From: Opitutaceae bacterium
GTDB taxonomy: Bacteria; Verrucomicrobiota; Verrucomicrobiia; Opitutales; Opitutaceae
Reading direction: 5' to 3'
Assembly (NCBI GenBank): GCA_003151515.1
Contig: PLXS01000030.1
Span: 77,757 to 141,756 of the forward strand
Length of the DNA stretch: 64,000 nucleotides
Under the pieces are notes generated by a model. It ran no database searches. It worked only from the letters and a program-made list of their open reading frames with translations, and was not told the DNA's origin. Positions 49,601 to 58,576 of the stretch are shown here, one piece after another; the first letter of the stretch is position 1, and each line of letters starts with the position of its first letter. The translations under genes and the position numbers were made by a program.

Positions 49601-51028
49601 AACATGACCATCCGGCGGATCATCCCCGCCTCGTCGGCGACGCTCGGAATCTCGACGCAGCCGGAGAGCGCGGCGGTCAATCTGGGCTCGATGGTTGTCT
49701 TCGCCGTGGGGCCCGCCGGATACGCGCCGTTCAGCTACCAGTGGTACTTCAACGGGGGCGCCGTCATCGGGGCGACGGGGCCCTCCTACACGCTGGACAA
49801 CGTGCAGACGGCCGATGCGGGCTCCTACACCGTGATTGTCTCCAACGCGTCTGGCTCGGTGACGAGTTCCCCGGCCGTCCTCACCGTCAACGTGCCGGCG
49901 GGCGACCCGCAGATCTCGGCGCAGCCGCAGGGGGGAACGCTCACGGCCGGCGGCAGCGTCGGGCTCTCGGTGTCGGTGACAGGCAACGGGCCCTTCAGCT
50001 ACCAATGGTACGTGAACGGCGGGGCGATCGCGGGCGCCACGGCGCCCACGTACAATGCGACGACGATAGGGAGCTACACGCTCGCGGTCAGCAACGCCGC
50101 GGCGACGGTGACCAGCGACGCCGCGGTCGTCACCTCGGGAAGCCGCCTGATCAACATCTCGACGCGGGCCCTCGTCGGGACGGGAGGGAACATCACGATC
50201 GCCGGAATCTACATCGACGGGCCGTCGAGCGAATACAAGCAGCTCGTGATCCGCGGCGTCGGGCCCACGCTCTCGCAGTTCAATGTGTCCGGCGCCCTGT
50301 CGGCTACGACCATCTCCGTGTTCGACACGAGCGGCAACGTGATCGTCTCCAACACGGGCTGGGGCAACGCCCCGGTCGCGGGCAACTCGAGCGTCGAGGC
50401 GGCCTTCGAGCAGGCCACAGCCAACAGCATGAGAGCGGTCGGAGCCTTCGCGCTGCCGGCGGGCAGCGCCGACAGCGCCCTGGTGGCGGACCTGCCGCGG
50501 GGCAGCTACACGGTGCAGATGACGGGGGTCGGCGACGCTACCGGCGTCGGGCTCGTCGAGGTCTACGAGGCCAACACGTCGGATCCCGCGGTGATGACGG
50601 ACATCTCGACGCGCGCCCAGGTGGGAACCGGCTCGAACACACTCATCGCCGGGTTCGTCGTGACCGGCACGCAGCCGGCGACGGTGCTCGTGAGGGGCGA
50701 CGGCCCGGCGCTCAAGGCGGTTCCCTTCAGCGTCCCTGGGACCCTCGCCCAGCCGGTCGTAAGCGTGTATGACGGCAATTCGATGCTGATCGCGAGCAAC
50801 CAGGGATGGGCCAACAACCCCAAGGCGGGAGGCTCGACGGTCGCCGCGTCGTTCCGCGCGGCGACGGCGGCGGACTTCAGCTCCGCGGGGGCGTTCCCCC
50901 TTGCAAGCGGCTCGCTCGATTCCGCGCTCGTCCTGACGCTGCCTCCTGGGGCCTATTCCGCCTGGATCACGTCCGCGGACGGCACGCTGGGGGTCGCCCT
51001 GGCCGAGGTGTACCAACTCGAGCCCTGA
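46664..51028 (+). CDS. Secreted sedolisin (S53, pro-kumamolisin) with Ig-like domains, a six-repeat NHL region and a duplicated C-terminal module
   Basis: Signal peptide; propeptide; EEATLDTEWASALAP, VASGDNG, GGTSWATPVW and DITSGDNRFYNAGVGYDMCTGIGVP of S53; six GN(V/L)YVAD...IR(K/M) blades; C-terminal ISTRA-x-VGTG repeats. Exact start (46664, 46673 or 46682) uncertain. Confidence 0.9.
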   Translation: MLGMPAMERFPLCALILAPALCVTSALGASSTAARSRFPGSIREVAASAGAAMAPAVSRVSLRPEEASAPIAFEVALRMRNFDELQQRIARGEQIPRAEMAERYFPLAADHDRLVQWLRGKGIEILRTDENRVAVFARGPVSVVAQALDVTFARVIGRDGGEYTSAITAPSLPGDVSPAVLGIHGLQQHIRQRPLALPRQVRPDLTVTVGGYYPSQIAQAYNANGLTATGSGQTIAIYALGYPMSSDLTAFWQTVGVSQSLSNIQQVDVAGGPGASPDPEIIEEATLDTEWASALAPAATIRIYAANEADPGENDEILQQIYADLPSQPSLHQLCICIGGDEAEDERDYLIIEAQYMANLASGGVSVFVASGDNGAYDDPINASLLTVTTPTSDPDVTGVGGTTLVLSGGTVTSETAWSGSGGGESVVFSRPPWQTGIGVPAGVTRLVPDVAAAADPQNGAYIYSTAVANGAAVVGGTSWATPVWTAFCALLNQGRSTPLGLLNPRIYPLIGSSAFRDITSGDNRFYNAGVGYDMCTGIGVPDMAALSTASLSATTTVNIPAQLGNVFTTVGQPATFFVVAQGAADYSYSWQRLPIGTSTWEAVSDNSTFSGSLTATLVVNNTTAAMSGDEYRCTVTSGSQSATSTPPATLTVSGYGVTTIAGWPGSVGSANGTGWEARFAYPGSVRTDSAGNVYVADSYNNTVRKVTPNGVATTVGGVAGKSGNTNGPVATALLNETAGAAVDASGNLFVADNGNYEIREISASGTVTTLAGSGAPGVVDGAGTAASFFDPQNLAIDTGGNLYVADGMGNVIRKVTPSGQVSTFAGAGVSGRAGPAGSQDGTGSAAEFNDPTGIAVDVRGNLYVADAVNDTIRMINPAGVVTTLAGSPGLSGSADGSGPAARFSNPAGVGVDAVGNVYVADNGNNTIRMITPEGVVTTLAGSAGSEENIDGLPGNARFAGPGDVTIDNSGIIYVADSQNMTIRRIIPASSATLGISTQPESAAVNLGSMVVFAVGPAGYAPFSYQWYFNGGAVIGATGPSYTLDNVQTADAGSYTVIVSNASGSVTSSPAVLTVNVPAGDPQISAQPQGGTLTAGGSVGLSVSVTGNGPFSYQWYVNGGAIAGATAPTYNATTIGSYTLAVSNAAATVTSDAAVVTSGSRLINISTRALVGTGGNITIAGIYIDGPSSEYKQLVIRGVGPTLSQFNVSGALSATTISVFDTSGNVIVSNTGWGNAPVAGNSSVEAAFEQATANSMRAVGAFALPAGSADSALVADLPRGSYTVQMTGVGDATGVGLVEVYEANTSDPAVMTDISTRAQVGTGSNTLIAGFVVTGTQPATVLVRGDGPALKAVPFSVPGTLAQPVVSVYDGNSMLIASNQGWANNPKAGGSTVAASFRAATAADFSSAGAFPLASGSLDSALVLTLPPGAYSAWITSADGTLGVALAEVYQLEP
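48649..49640 (+). repeat. Six NHL-type repeats encoding a predicted beta-propeller
   Basis: GNVYVADSYNNTVRKV, GNLFVADNGNYEIREI, GNLYVADGMGNVIRKV, GNLYVADAVNDTIRMI, GNVYVADNGNNTIRMI, GIIYVADSQNMTIRRI. Confidence 0.85.
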
Positions 51029-51051
51029 GGGGCGGATCCCCGGGCATCCCC

Positions 51052-52002
51052 ATGAACGAGCCTACCCTTGAGCTTATCCGGGAAGCGCACGCGAGGATCC
51101 GCGGCCACATCCGCAGGACGCCCGTCCTCACCAGCGGCCGCCTGGACGGGCTCTGCGGAACCCGCCTCTTCTTCAAGTGCGAGAACTTCCAGAAGACCGG
51201 GGCCTTCAAGGCGCGCGGGGCCCTGAACGCGGTCCTGTCTCTCCCTGATTCCGAGGCGGCCAGGGGCGTCGCGACGCACTCGTCGGGCAACCACGCGGCC
51301 GCGCTCGCCTGGGCAGCGGGGCTGCGGGGAATACCGGCGACCGTCGTCATGCCTCGCACGGCGAGCCCCTTCAAGGTGGCGGCCGTCAAGCGCTACGGGG
51401 CAAGGGTCGTGTTCTGCGAGCCGACCCACAAGGCCCGGGAGGAGGCCGCGCAGCGGGTCGTCGCGCAGACGGGGGCGACGCTCGTGCACCCCTTCGACGA
51501 CCCCAGGGTGATCGCGGGACAGGGGACGGCGGCCCTCGAGCTCCTGGAGGACCTGCCGGACCTTGACGCGGTCGCGTGCCCGGTCGGGGGCGGAGGCCTG
51601 CTTTCGGGCACGGCGATAGTCGCCAGGGCCGTCAGGCCCGGGATGCGCGTCCTGGCCGGCGAGCCCGAGGGGGCCGCCGACGCGAGCCTGTCCATGGCGG
51701 CGGGGCGGAGGAGCCCCGTGGACAAGCCATCGAGCATCGCCGAAGGACTGCTTGCCACGATCGGCCTGCTGACCTTCCCGATCATTCGGCGAGAGGTCGA
51801 GAGAATCGCCACCGTCTCGGACGAGGAGATCCGCGCGGCCGTGCGCCTGCTCCTCGAGGTCATGAAGATCGCAGTCGAGCCGTCGGGGGCCGTGGGCTAC
51901 GCGGCCGTCGCGTCGGGCAGGCTTTCCGTGTCCGGCGCGCGGGTCGGGGTCATCCTTTCCGGAGGCAACATCGACCTCGACCGCGCGCCCTGGGCCAGGT
52001 AG
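51052..52002 (+). CDS. PLP-dependent threonine/serine dehydratase or serine racemase-like
   Basis: KCENFQKTGAFKARGALNAV, HSSGNHAAALAWAA, PVGGGGLLSGTA, ILSGGNIDL. No ACT domain. Confidence 0.92.
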   Translation: MNEPTLELIREAHARIRGHIRRTPVLTSGRLDGLCGTRLFFKCENFQKTGAFKARGALNAVLSLPDSEAARGVATHSSGNHAAALAWAAGLRGIPATVVMPRTASPFKVAAVKRYGARVVFCEPTHKAREEAAQRVVAQTGATLVHPFDDPRVIAGQGTAALELLEDLPDLDAVACPVGGGGLLSGTAIVARAVRPGMRVLAGEPEGAADASLSMAAGRRSPVDKPSSIAEGLLATIGLLTFPIIRREVERIATVSDEEIRAAVRLLLEVMKIAVEPSGAVGYAAVASGRLSVSGARVGVILSGGNIDLDRAPWAR

Positions 52003-52019
52003 CGCCCCGGGGCGCCCGT

Positions 52020-52610
52020 TCAGCCCCCGGTGGCCTCGGCGACCAGCGCGGCGACCGCGGCCGGCAGGCTCAGGCCCCGGGCGAGCTCCTGGGCGCGGGG
52101 GCTCATCTTGCGCCAGGTCTTCCTAAGGATGTCCACGAACTTCCCCCGGGGATACGCCGAGTGCTGCGCGGCGAAGGCGCTGATCTCGCTCTCGAGGAAA
52201 ACGAGGACTGCCGCGTCCTCGAGGGCCTGCGTGCCCGGGTTGGTCTTAAGGCCGCTCTTCGAGATCCAGGTCGCCGCGTCGGCCGCCTCGGCCTCGGGCA
52301 CCCCCGCCTCAAGGAGCAGCGCCCGGGCGCGCCCGGCCTGCCTCGAGTAGAGCGACCGGCGCCAGGCGAGGTAGCCCGCCCGGCCCTCGGGGAACGAGGT
52401 CCTCGGCACCTGCCATCGCTCAAGGTGCTGGCAGCGGGCCGCGAGGAGGAGCACGGGCCCGGCCCCGGGGACCATGCGCGAGACCCAGCGCTCCATGCGC
52501 TCGGCGTAGGCGAGCTCGGCCGGGAGGCCGTCGGGCGTCCTGCCGGGGTCGGCGCCGTGGGCCGCGTCGATGAGGGCCCGGGCGCGCTGGTAGGCGTCCG
52601 GCGCGCTCAC
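52020..52610 (-). CDS. DUF4202 family protein
   Basis: LLLAARCQHLERWQVPRTSFPEGRAGYLAWRRSLYSRQA...LEDAAVLVFLESE. GTG start in a GTGA overlap with the upstream ORF. Confidence 0.8.
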   Translation of the reverse strand: MSAPDAYQRARALIDAAHGADPGRTPDGLPAELAYAERMERWVSRMVPGAGPVLLLAARCQHLERWQVPRTSFPEGRAGYLAWRRSLYSRQAGRARALLLEAGVPEAEAADAATWISKSGLKTNPGTQALEDAAVLVFLESEISAFAAQHSAYPRGKFVDILRKTWRKMSPRAQELARGLSLPAAVAALVAEATGG

Positions 52611-52807
52611 GGGCTTCGCCCCTCGAGGATGGAGCGCGCCGTCTCGGCGTCCTCGTCCGCCACCTGCACGCGGATGCCCGGGCTCACCATCCCGCGGTAC
52701 GTGACCGTCAGCTCGTCCGGCACGAAGGCCGCGATGCCGCAGTCGGCGAGAAGCGAGCGAAGCACCATCGCCTCGTCGGTCGAGGAGCATTCGGCGACGG
52801 TGGTCAT
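52607..52807 (-). CDS. Small DUF2007-like putative signal-transducing protein
   Basis: STDEAMVLRSLLADCGIAAFVPDE...IRVQVADEDAETARSIL. Confidence 0.7.
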   Translation of the reverse strand: MTTVAECSSTDEAMVLRSLLADCGIAAFVPDELTVTYRGMVSPGIRVQVADEDAETARSILEGRSP

Positions 52808-52828
52808 GGTGGCTTTCCCGGAGGCGGG

Positions 52829-54352
52829 CTAGTACACCTTCTCCTCGAGGAGGGCGAACAGCTCGGGCTCGCCGATCCTCACCTGCTTCATCGAGTCGCG
52901 CTCGCGCAGCGTGAACGTGCCGTCCTTCTCGATGGTCTCGAAGTCTATCGTCACGCACCAGGGAGTTCCGATCTCGTCCTGGCGCCGGTAGCGCCTGCCG
53001 ATCGCCCCCGACTCGTCGTAGAAGACCGCGTACTTGCGCTTCAGCGCCCGGTGGAGGGCCTCGGCGCGCGCCACGAGCTCGGGCTTATTCTTGAGGAGCG
53101 GGAGCACGGCGACCTTCACCGGCGCGACGCGCGGGCTCAGGCGCAGCACGGTGCGCTTCTCGACGTTGCCCTTGTTGTCCCTCACGTCCTCCTCGGCGTA
53201 GCCGGCGCACAGCAGGGCGAGGAAGATCCGGTCGACGCCGACCGCGGGCTCGATGACGTGGGGCACGAACCTCTTCTTTGACGCCTCGTCGAAGATCACC
53301 TGGGGGATTCCGCTGAACTTCTCGTGCTGCTTCAGGTCGTAGTCGCCGCGGGCGGCGACGCCCCAGAGCTCCTGCACCCCGAAGGGGTAGCGGAACATGA
53401 TGTCGGTCGTGCCCCTCGAGTAGAAGGCCAGCTTCTCCTTGGGGTGGTTGTACTCGGAGAGGCGGCCTGCGGGCAGCCCGATGGAAACGAGCCAGTCCTT
53501 GCACCAGTCGATCCATTCGCGGTGGCACTTGGCCCAGTCGGCGTCCTCGTGGATGAAGTACTCCATCTCCATCTGCTCGAACTCCCGCGAGCGGAAGACG
53601 AAGTTGCGCGGCGTGATCTCGTTGCGGAACGACTTGCCGATCTGCGCTATGCCGAAGGGAAGCTTCACCCGGCCCGTGTCCACCACGGCCTTGAAGTCGG
53701 CGAACATGCCCTGCGCGGTCTCCGGGCGCAGGTAGGCGACCGACGACGCGTCGGTCATCGCGCCGACGTTCGTCTGGAACATCATGTTGAAGGAGCGGGG
53801 CGCCGTGAGGCTCCCCGGCTCCCCGGTCGCGGGGGAGGGGATGAGGGCTATCTCCTCGGGGGCCGCCTCGGTCATGTCCCGCACGCGGACGGGCTCGAGC
53901 TTGCCCTGGATGGACTTCTTGCGCTTGAGGGACTCCGCCGCCTCCTGCAGCTCCTCGGGGGTGCGCTCGCCCTCAAGGGCGCTCACGTAGCCCACGGTCC
54001 TGCCGTCGACGACGACGGGCGCGAAGAAAAGCTGGTCGGCGCGGTACCTCTGCTTGCTTGCCCGGCAGTCGACCAGGGGGTCGGTGAAGCCGGCCACGTG
54101 GCCCGAGGCCTCCCAGACCTTGGGGTGCATGATGATGGAGGTCTCTATCCCGACAATGTCGTCGCGGCGGTGGACCATGTCGTTCCACCAGCAGTCGCGG
54201 ATGTTCTTCTTCAGCTCCGCCCCGAGGGGGCCGTAGTCGAAGAACCCGTTTATGCCGCCGTAGATCTCTGAGGACTGGAAAATGAAGCCGCGGCGCTTGC
54301 ACAGCGACACGAGTGTTTCCATCGAGACTTCCTGCGGGGCGGGTTCGGACAT
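52829..54352 (-). CDS. glyS: Glycyl-tRNA synthetase (dimeric alpha2 class II type)
   Basis: [58 protein letters not shown]. Confidence 0.97.
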   Translation of the reverse strand: MSEPAPQEVSMETLVSLCKRRGFIFQSSEIYGGINGFFDYGPLGAELKKNIRDCWWNDMVHRRDDIVGIETSIIMHPKVWEASGHVAGFTDPLVDCRASKQRYRADQLFFAPVVVDGRTVGYVSALEGERTPEELQEAAESLKRKKSIQGKLEPVRVRDMTEAAPEEIALIPSPATGEPGSLTAPRSFNMMFQTNVGAMTDASSVAYLRPETAQGMFADFKAVVDTGRVKLPFGIAQIGKSFRNEITPRNFVFRSREFEQMEMEYFIHEDADWAKCHREWIDWCKDWLVSIGLPAGRLSEYNHPKEKLAFYSRGTTDIMFRYPFGVQELWGVAARGDYDLKQHEKFSGIPQVIFDEASKKRFVPHVIEPAVGVDRIFLALLCAGYAEEDVRDNKGNVEKRTVLRLSPRVAPVKVAVLPLLKNKPELVARAEALHRALKRKYAVFYDESGAIGRRYRRQDEIGTPWCVTIDFETIEKDGTFTLRERDSMKQVRIGEPELFALLEEKVY

Positions 54353-54385
54353 AGCCGCCCAGACATAGACGGCACCCGGGCGGGG

Positions 54386-56515
54386 TCAATTCCCGCCTTG
54401 GTCGAGCCCCCTGCGCCTGACGAGGGCCCCGACGTCCGGTTCGCCCCCCGTTAGCGAGCGGAACATCCCGATGGCCTCCCGGCTGTCGCCGCGCGAGAGG
54501 ACCGTCGAGCGGAAGAGCTCGCCGTTCTCCCGCGTCAGGCCCCCGTGCGCCTTGAACCACTCGATCGTGTCGGCGACGAGGACGTCGGCCCAGATGTAGG
54601 CGTAGTAGTTCGCCGCGTAGCCGCCGGAGAACGAGTGGGAGAAGTAGGTGCTGCGGTATCTGGGCGGCACGGGCGCGAAGTCGACGCCGCACCTATGCAG
54701 CGTCGCCGCCTCGAACGCCGCGACGTCGACAGGGATGTCAGCGGGCTTGAGCTCGTGCCACGCCTGGTCGATGAGCGTCGCCTCGAGGTACTCGGCCGTC
54801 TCGTATCCCTGGTTGAACTTGGAGGTGGCGAGCATCTTGTCGAGGAGAGCGGACGGAATGGGCTCGCCCGTTTGGTAGTGCCTGGCGTAGTGGCGAACGA
54901 CCTCGGGCCATTCGGCCCACATCTCGTTCACCTGGGAGGGGTACTCCACGAAGTCGGTGGGGACGGCGGTGCCGCCGAAGAGGGGGTAGCGCACGTTCGA
55001 GAAGAGCCCGTGCAGGCCGTGGCCGAACTCGTGGAACAGCGTGACGACCTCGTCGAAGGTGAGGAGCGTGGGCTCGCCCGGGCCGGGCTTCGGGATGTTG
55101 TGGTGGTTGCCCACGACCGGCCGGCGGCCGAGGAGCGAGGACTGGGTGACATACTCGTTCATCCACGCGCCGCCCTGCTTCGAAGGACGGGCGTAGAAGT
55201 CCTCGAGCAGCAGGCCCAAGGGCTTTGCGTGCGCGTCGAAGACCTCGAACACCCGGACGTCGGGATTGTAGACGGGCAGGTCGTGGCGCTCCCGGAACGT
55301 GAGGCCGTAGAGCCTGTTGGCCGCGAAGAAGACGCCGTCCTCGAGGACGCGGTTGAGCTCGAAGTAGGGCCTCAGCTGCGCCTCGTCGACCGAGTACCTG
55401 GCCCTGCGGACCTTCTCCGCATAGTAGGCCCAGTCCCATGAGGCGATCTGGAAGCCGCCGTGCTGCGCGTCTACGATGGCCTGCATGTCGGTCGCCTCCC
55501 GCCGCGCCTTCGCGATGGCCGGCGCGGCGAGCCGGGAGAGAAGCCCGTTGACTGCGCCGACGGTGCGCGCCGTCTGGTCCTCGACCGTGAAGGCGGCGAA
55601 GGTGTCGTAGCCCAGGAGGGCCGCCTGCTCCGCGCGAAGCCTGGCGATCCGGGAGACGACCGCGCGGTTGTCGTAGGGCCCGCCGCGGCTTCCCCTGGCG
55701 AGAGAGGCCTCCATGATCCGCTCGCGAAGCGGCCGGTTTTCCAGGTAGACGAGCGGGGGCTGGCCCGTGGTGTTGTCGAGGGCGATCACGTACCCGCCGC
55801 CCTTGCGGTCCGCGGCGATCTCCGCCGCGGGCAGGCCCGCGAGATCGGCGGCGTCCGCCGCGGCGACACCGGAGGCGTTGACCTCGTTCAGGACGTTCTG
55901 GGTGAAGGTCGACTCGAGGCTCGCAAGTTCCCGGTTCAGCGCCCTCAGGCGCTCCTTGTCAGGCCCCGAGAGCCTCGCGCCCGCGCGCACAAAGTCGCGG
56001 TGGTAGCGCTCAAGGAGCCTGAGCGACTCGGCGTCGAGACCCAGCGACGACCGCGCGTCGTAGAGCGCGCCGATCCTCGCGAAGAGGGCCGGGTTCATGT
56101 GGATCGCGTCCGCGTGGGCGGCCCGCACGGGCGCCATGTCGGAGTCGATCTTCTGCATGCCCGGGGTGGTGTCCGCCTGGTTCAGGTTGTCGAACACCGC
56201 GGAGACGCGCGCCAGCTCCTGGCCGGAGCGCTCCAGGGCGACAATCGTGTTGTCGAAGGTGGGCTTGTCCGGGTCCGACGCGACGGCCTCTACCTCCCTC
56301 AGATGGTCCGCCATCGCCTTCTCGAAGGCGGGCACGTAGTCCGCCTCCCGTATCCGGTCGAACGGGGGCATGCCGTAGGGGAGGGGGCTTTCCGGGAGAA
56401 GGGGGTTTTCAGTCATGGGGGGCTGGGGCGTTGGAGCCGGCGAGGCCCGGCACAGGGAGGGGACCAGCAGCGCGAGGGCGAGGCCCCCGCGCCGCAGGAA
56501 AAGGGTTCTGCACAT
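54386..56515 (-). CDS. M3 family oligopeptidase (Dcp/PrlC-like)
   Basis: TLFHEFGHGLHGLFSNVRYPLFGGTAVPTDFVEYPSQVNEMW; N-terminal signal peptide. Confidence 0.96.
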   Translation of the reverse strand: MCRTLFLRRGGLALALLVPSLCRASPAPTPQPPMTENPLLPESPLPYGMPPFDRIREADYVPAFEKAMADHLREVEAVASDPDKPTFDNTIVALERSGQELARVSAVFDNLNQADTTPGMQKIDSDMAPVRAAHADAIHMNPALFARIGALYDARSSLGLDAESLRLLERYHRDFVRAGARLSGPDKERLRALNRELASLESTFTQNVLNEVNASGVAAADAADLAGLPAAEIAADRKGGGYVIALDNTTGQPPLVYLENRPLRERIMEASLARGSRGGPYDNRAVVSRIARLRAEQAALLGYDTFAAFTVEDQTARTVGAVNGLLSRLAAPAIAKARREATDMQAIVDAQHGGFQIASWDWAYYAEKVRRARYSVDEAQLRPYFELNRVLEDGVFFAANRLYGLTFRERHDLPVYNPDVRVFEVFDAHAKPLGLLLEDFYARPSKQGGAWMNEYVTQSSLLGRRPVVGNHHNIPKPGPGEPTLLTFDEVVTLFHEFGHGLHGLFSNVRYPLFGGTAVPTDFVEYPSQVNEMWAEWPEVVRHYARHYQTGEPIPSALLDKMLATSKFNQGYETAEYLEATLIDQAWHELKPADIPVDVAAFEAATLHRCGVDFAPVPPRYRSTYFSHSFSGGYAANYYAYIWADVLVADTIEWFKAHGGLTRENGELFRSTVLSRGDSREAIGMFRSLTGGEPDVGALVRRRGLDQGGN

Positions 56516-56530
56516 ATCCCAAGACGAGTA

Positions 56531-57277
56531 TCAACCCAGCAATCTTGCAAGACCCTCCCTCATGCCAAGGGGCGCGGAGTCGTAGTGGTCGCGGCCCGGG
56601 AACCGCTCGCTCACCACCCTCAGGCCCGAGAAGGGCCTATCGGTGAGCTGCTTCTCGAGAAGCGCGAGGTCGCCCGCCATGGACGGCGTGTCGGCGTCGC
56701 CGGCGCACAGATAGAGGCTGGCGTCAAGCCGCGCCTGGCGGTCGCGCAGGCGCGCGGCGAGGCCGAGGATGCTGCGGTTGTCCCACCAGATCGAGGGCGC
56801 GCTGGCGAGCGCGGCGCTGAAGAACGGACCGGGCTGGAAGAGCGCGTGAAGGACCAGGAGCGAGCCCAGCGAGTGGCCGGCGATGGCCCTTCGGTCGGTG
56901 CGCAGGGGATGGAGCCTGGCGAGTTCGGGCCAGAGCGTGGCGCACAGGTAGCGCAGGAACCGGTCGGCGCCCCCGCTTGAAGGCTCCTCCGGGGAGGCGG
57001 TCGGCGTGTAGTCGCGGCCCCGGAAGTTGCCCGGCTTTCCGAATCCGGCGCCGTAGCCCACACCGACCACCAGGGTCGGCCCGATCCTGCCGGACGCCTG
57101 GAGGGAGCGCGCCGCCTGGGCCGCCGTGTCGAAGAGGTAATCCCCGTCCATGAGGAGCACCGAGTCCCAGGGGCCGGGGGCCCCCGGGGGCGCGTCGGCA
57201 TAGATGGCATAGGTGGCGCCGGTTTCCTGCGAGCGGGACTGGAAAGCGGGCCTCGCGCGCGTGGCCGTCGGCTTCAT
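56531..57277 (-). CDS. Alpha/beta hydrolase, esterase D/BesA-like family
   Basis: VLLMDGDYLFDTAAQAARSL, RAIAGHSLGSLLVLHALFQPGPFFSAALASAPSIWWDN. Confidence 0.85.
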   Translation of the reverse strand: MKPTATRARPAFQSRSQETGATYAIYADAPPGAPGPWDSVLLMDGDYLFDTAAQAARSLQASGRIGPTLVVGVGYGAGFGKPGNFRGRDYTPTASPEEPSSGGADRFLRYLCATLWPELARLHPLRTDRRAIAGHSLGSLLVLHALFQPGPFFSAALASAPSIWWDNRSILGLAARLRDRQARLDASLYLCAGDADTPSMAGDLALLEKQLTDRPFSGLRVVSERFPGRDHYDSAPLGMREGLARLLG

Positions 57278-57284
57278 GGGGCGT

Positions 57285-58526
57285 TCAGGCGGACTCGGCG
57301 GCCTGCCCCTCGATTCGGCGGGCCCGCCTGCTCGCGCTCTCGATGTCCGGCAGGAACCAGGTGAGGATGCCTATCAGCGGCAGGTAGCCGCACGCGTTGA
57401 AGAGGAACCCGATGCTGCGCAGGTCGGCGATCTTCCCTAGCGCGGCGGAGGCGACGCCGCCCATCCCGAACGCCAGCCCGAAGAAGAGCCCCGATATCAT
57501 GCCCACCTTGCCGGGGATGAGCTCCTGGGCGTAGACGAGGATCGCGGAGAACGCGGACGCGAGGATGGCGCCGATCAGCACCGAGAGGACCACGGTCGCC
57601 CCCAGACCGACGTGGGGAAGCAGGATCGAGAAGGGGGCGACGCCGAGGATCGAGATCCAGATCACGTACTTGCGCCCGAACCTGTCGCCGAGCGGCCCGC
57701 CGAGGATGGTCCCGGCCGCGACGGCCGCGAGGAACACGAAGAGCAGGTACTGCGCCCCCTGTATAGAGAGGCCGAAGCGCTGGATGAGGTAGAACGTGTA
57801 GTAGTTGGTGATGCTCACCAGGTAGAAGTACTTCGAGAAGATGAGGGAGACCAGGACCGCGAGCGAGAGGGAGACCGTTCCGCGCGACAGGGTCTGCGGC
57901 CCGTGGACCGACGGCCGCTTCCTGAAGGAGGGGAGGTTTCGCCGGTACCATCCCCCGACCCGGGTGAGGAGCGCGATCCCGCCGAGCGCCAGGACCCCGA
58001 ACCAGATTATCGAGGCCTGCCCGTTCGGGACGACGATGAGCGCGGCAAGCAGAGGCCCGAGCGAGCTGCCGAAGTTGCCCCCGACCTGGAACAGTGACTG
58101 CGCGAACCCGTGCCGGTTGCCCGCGGCCATGTGGGCCATGCGCGAGGCCTCGGGGTGGAAGATGGCCGAGCCCATTCCGATGATCACCGACGAGACGAGG
58201 ATCATCGGGTAGCTGGCGGCCCGCGACAGCGACACAAGCCCGGTTAACGTGAAGGCCATCCCCCACGCGAGGGAGTAGGGCCTCGGGTTGCGGTCGGTGT
58301 AGGCGCCTATCAGGGGCTGCAGGATGGAGGCCGTCAGCTGGTAGCTGAGCGTGATGAGCCCGATCTGCGTGAAGCTCAGGCCGAAGGGCCCCTTGAGCAT
58401 GGGGTATATCGCCGGGAGCAGCGCCTGGAGCGTGTCGTTTATCAGGTGGGAGGCGCTGAGCGCCACGAGGACGGCCATCGCCGTCTCTGCCTTCCCCAAC
58501 GATGACTTGCCCGGGTCGTTGTGCAC
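57285..58526 (-). CDS. MFS transporter, fosmidomycin resistance protein (Fsr)-like
   Basis: SASHLINDTLQALLPAIYPMLKGPFGLSFTQIGLITL, GMGSAIFHPEASRMAHMAAGNRHGFAQSLFQVGGNFGSSLGPLLAA. Confidence 0.9.
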   Translation of the reverse strand: MHNDPGKSSLGKAETAMAVLVALSASHLINDTLQALLPAIYPMLKGPFGLSFTQIGLITLSYQLTASILQPLIGAYTDRNPRPYSLAWGMAFTLTGLVSLSRAASYPMILVSSVIIGMGSAIFHPEASRMAHMAAGNRHGFAQSLFQVGGNFGSSLGPLLAALIVVPNGQASIIWFGVLALGGIALLTRVGGWYRRNLPSFRKRPSVHGPQTLSRGTVSLSLAVLVSLIFSKYFYLVSITNYYTFYLIQRFGLSIQGAQYLLFVFLAAVAAGTILGGPLGDRFGRKYVIWISILGVAPFSILLPHVGLGATVVLSVLIGAILASAFSAILVYAQELIPGKVGMISGLFFGLAFGMGGVASAALGKIADLRSIGFLFNACGYLPLIGILTWFLPDIESASRRARRIEGQAAESA

Positions 58527-58576
58527 CCGGACTAGCTATCCCGGTTGCGCAGATCTGCAACCTTGGGAAACGCACC

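Noticed and set aside
48268-50772. 834-aa plus-strand ORF and 800-aa minus-strand ORF (48614-51016) overlapping the sedolisin gene
   Set aside because: Typical high-GC shadow ORFs rich in R, G, H and D with no motif; the sedolisin frame has clear domains.
58543-58562. GGTTGC...GCAACC stem between the MFS and YdeI-like genes
   Set aside because: Short stem without T-run; ordinary intergenic dyad.
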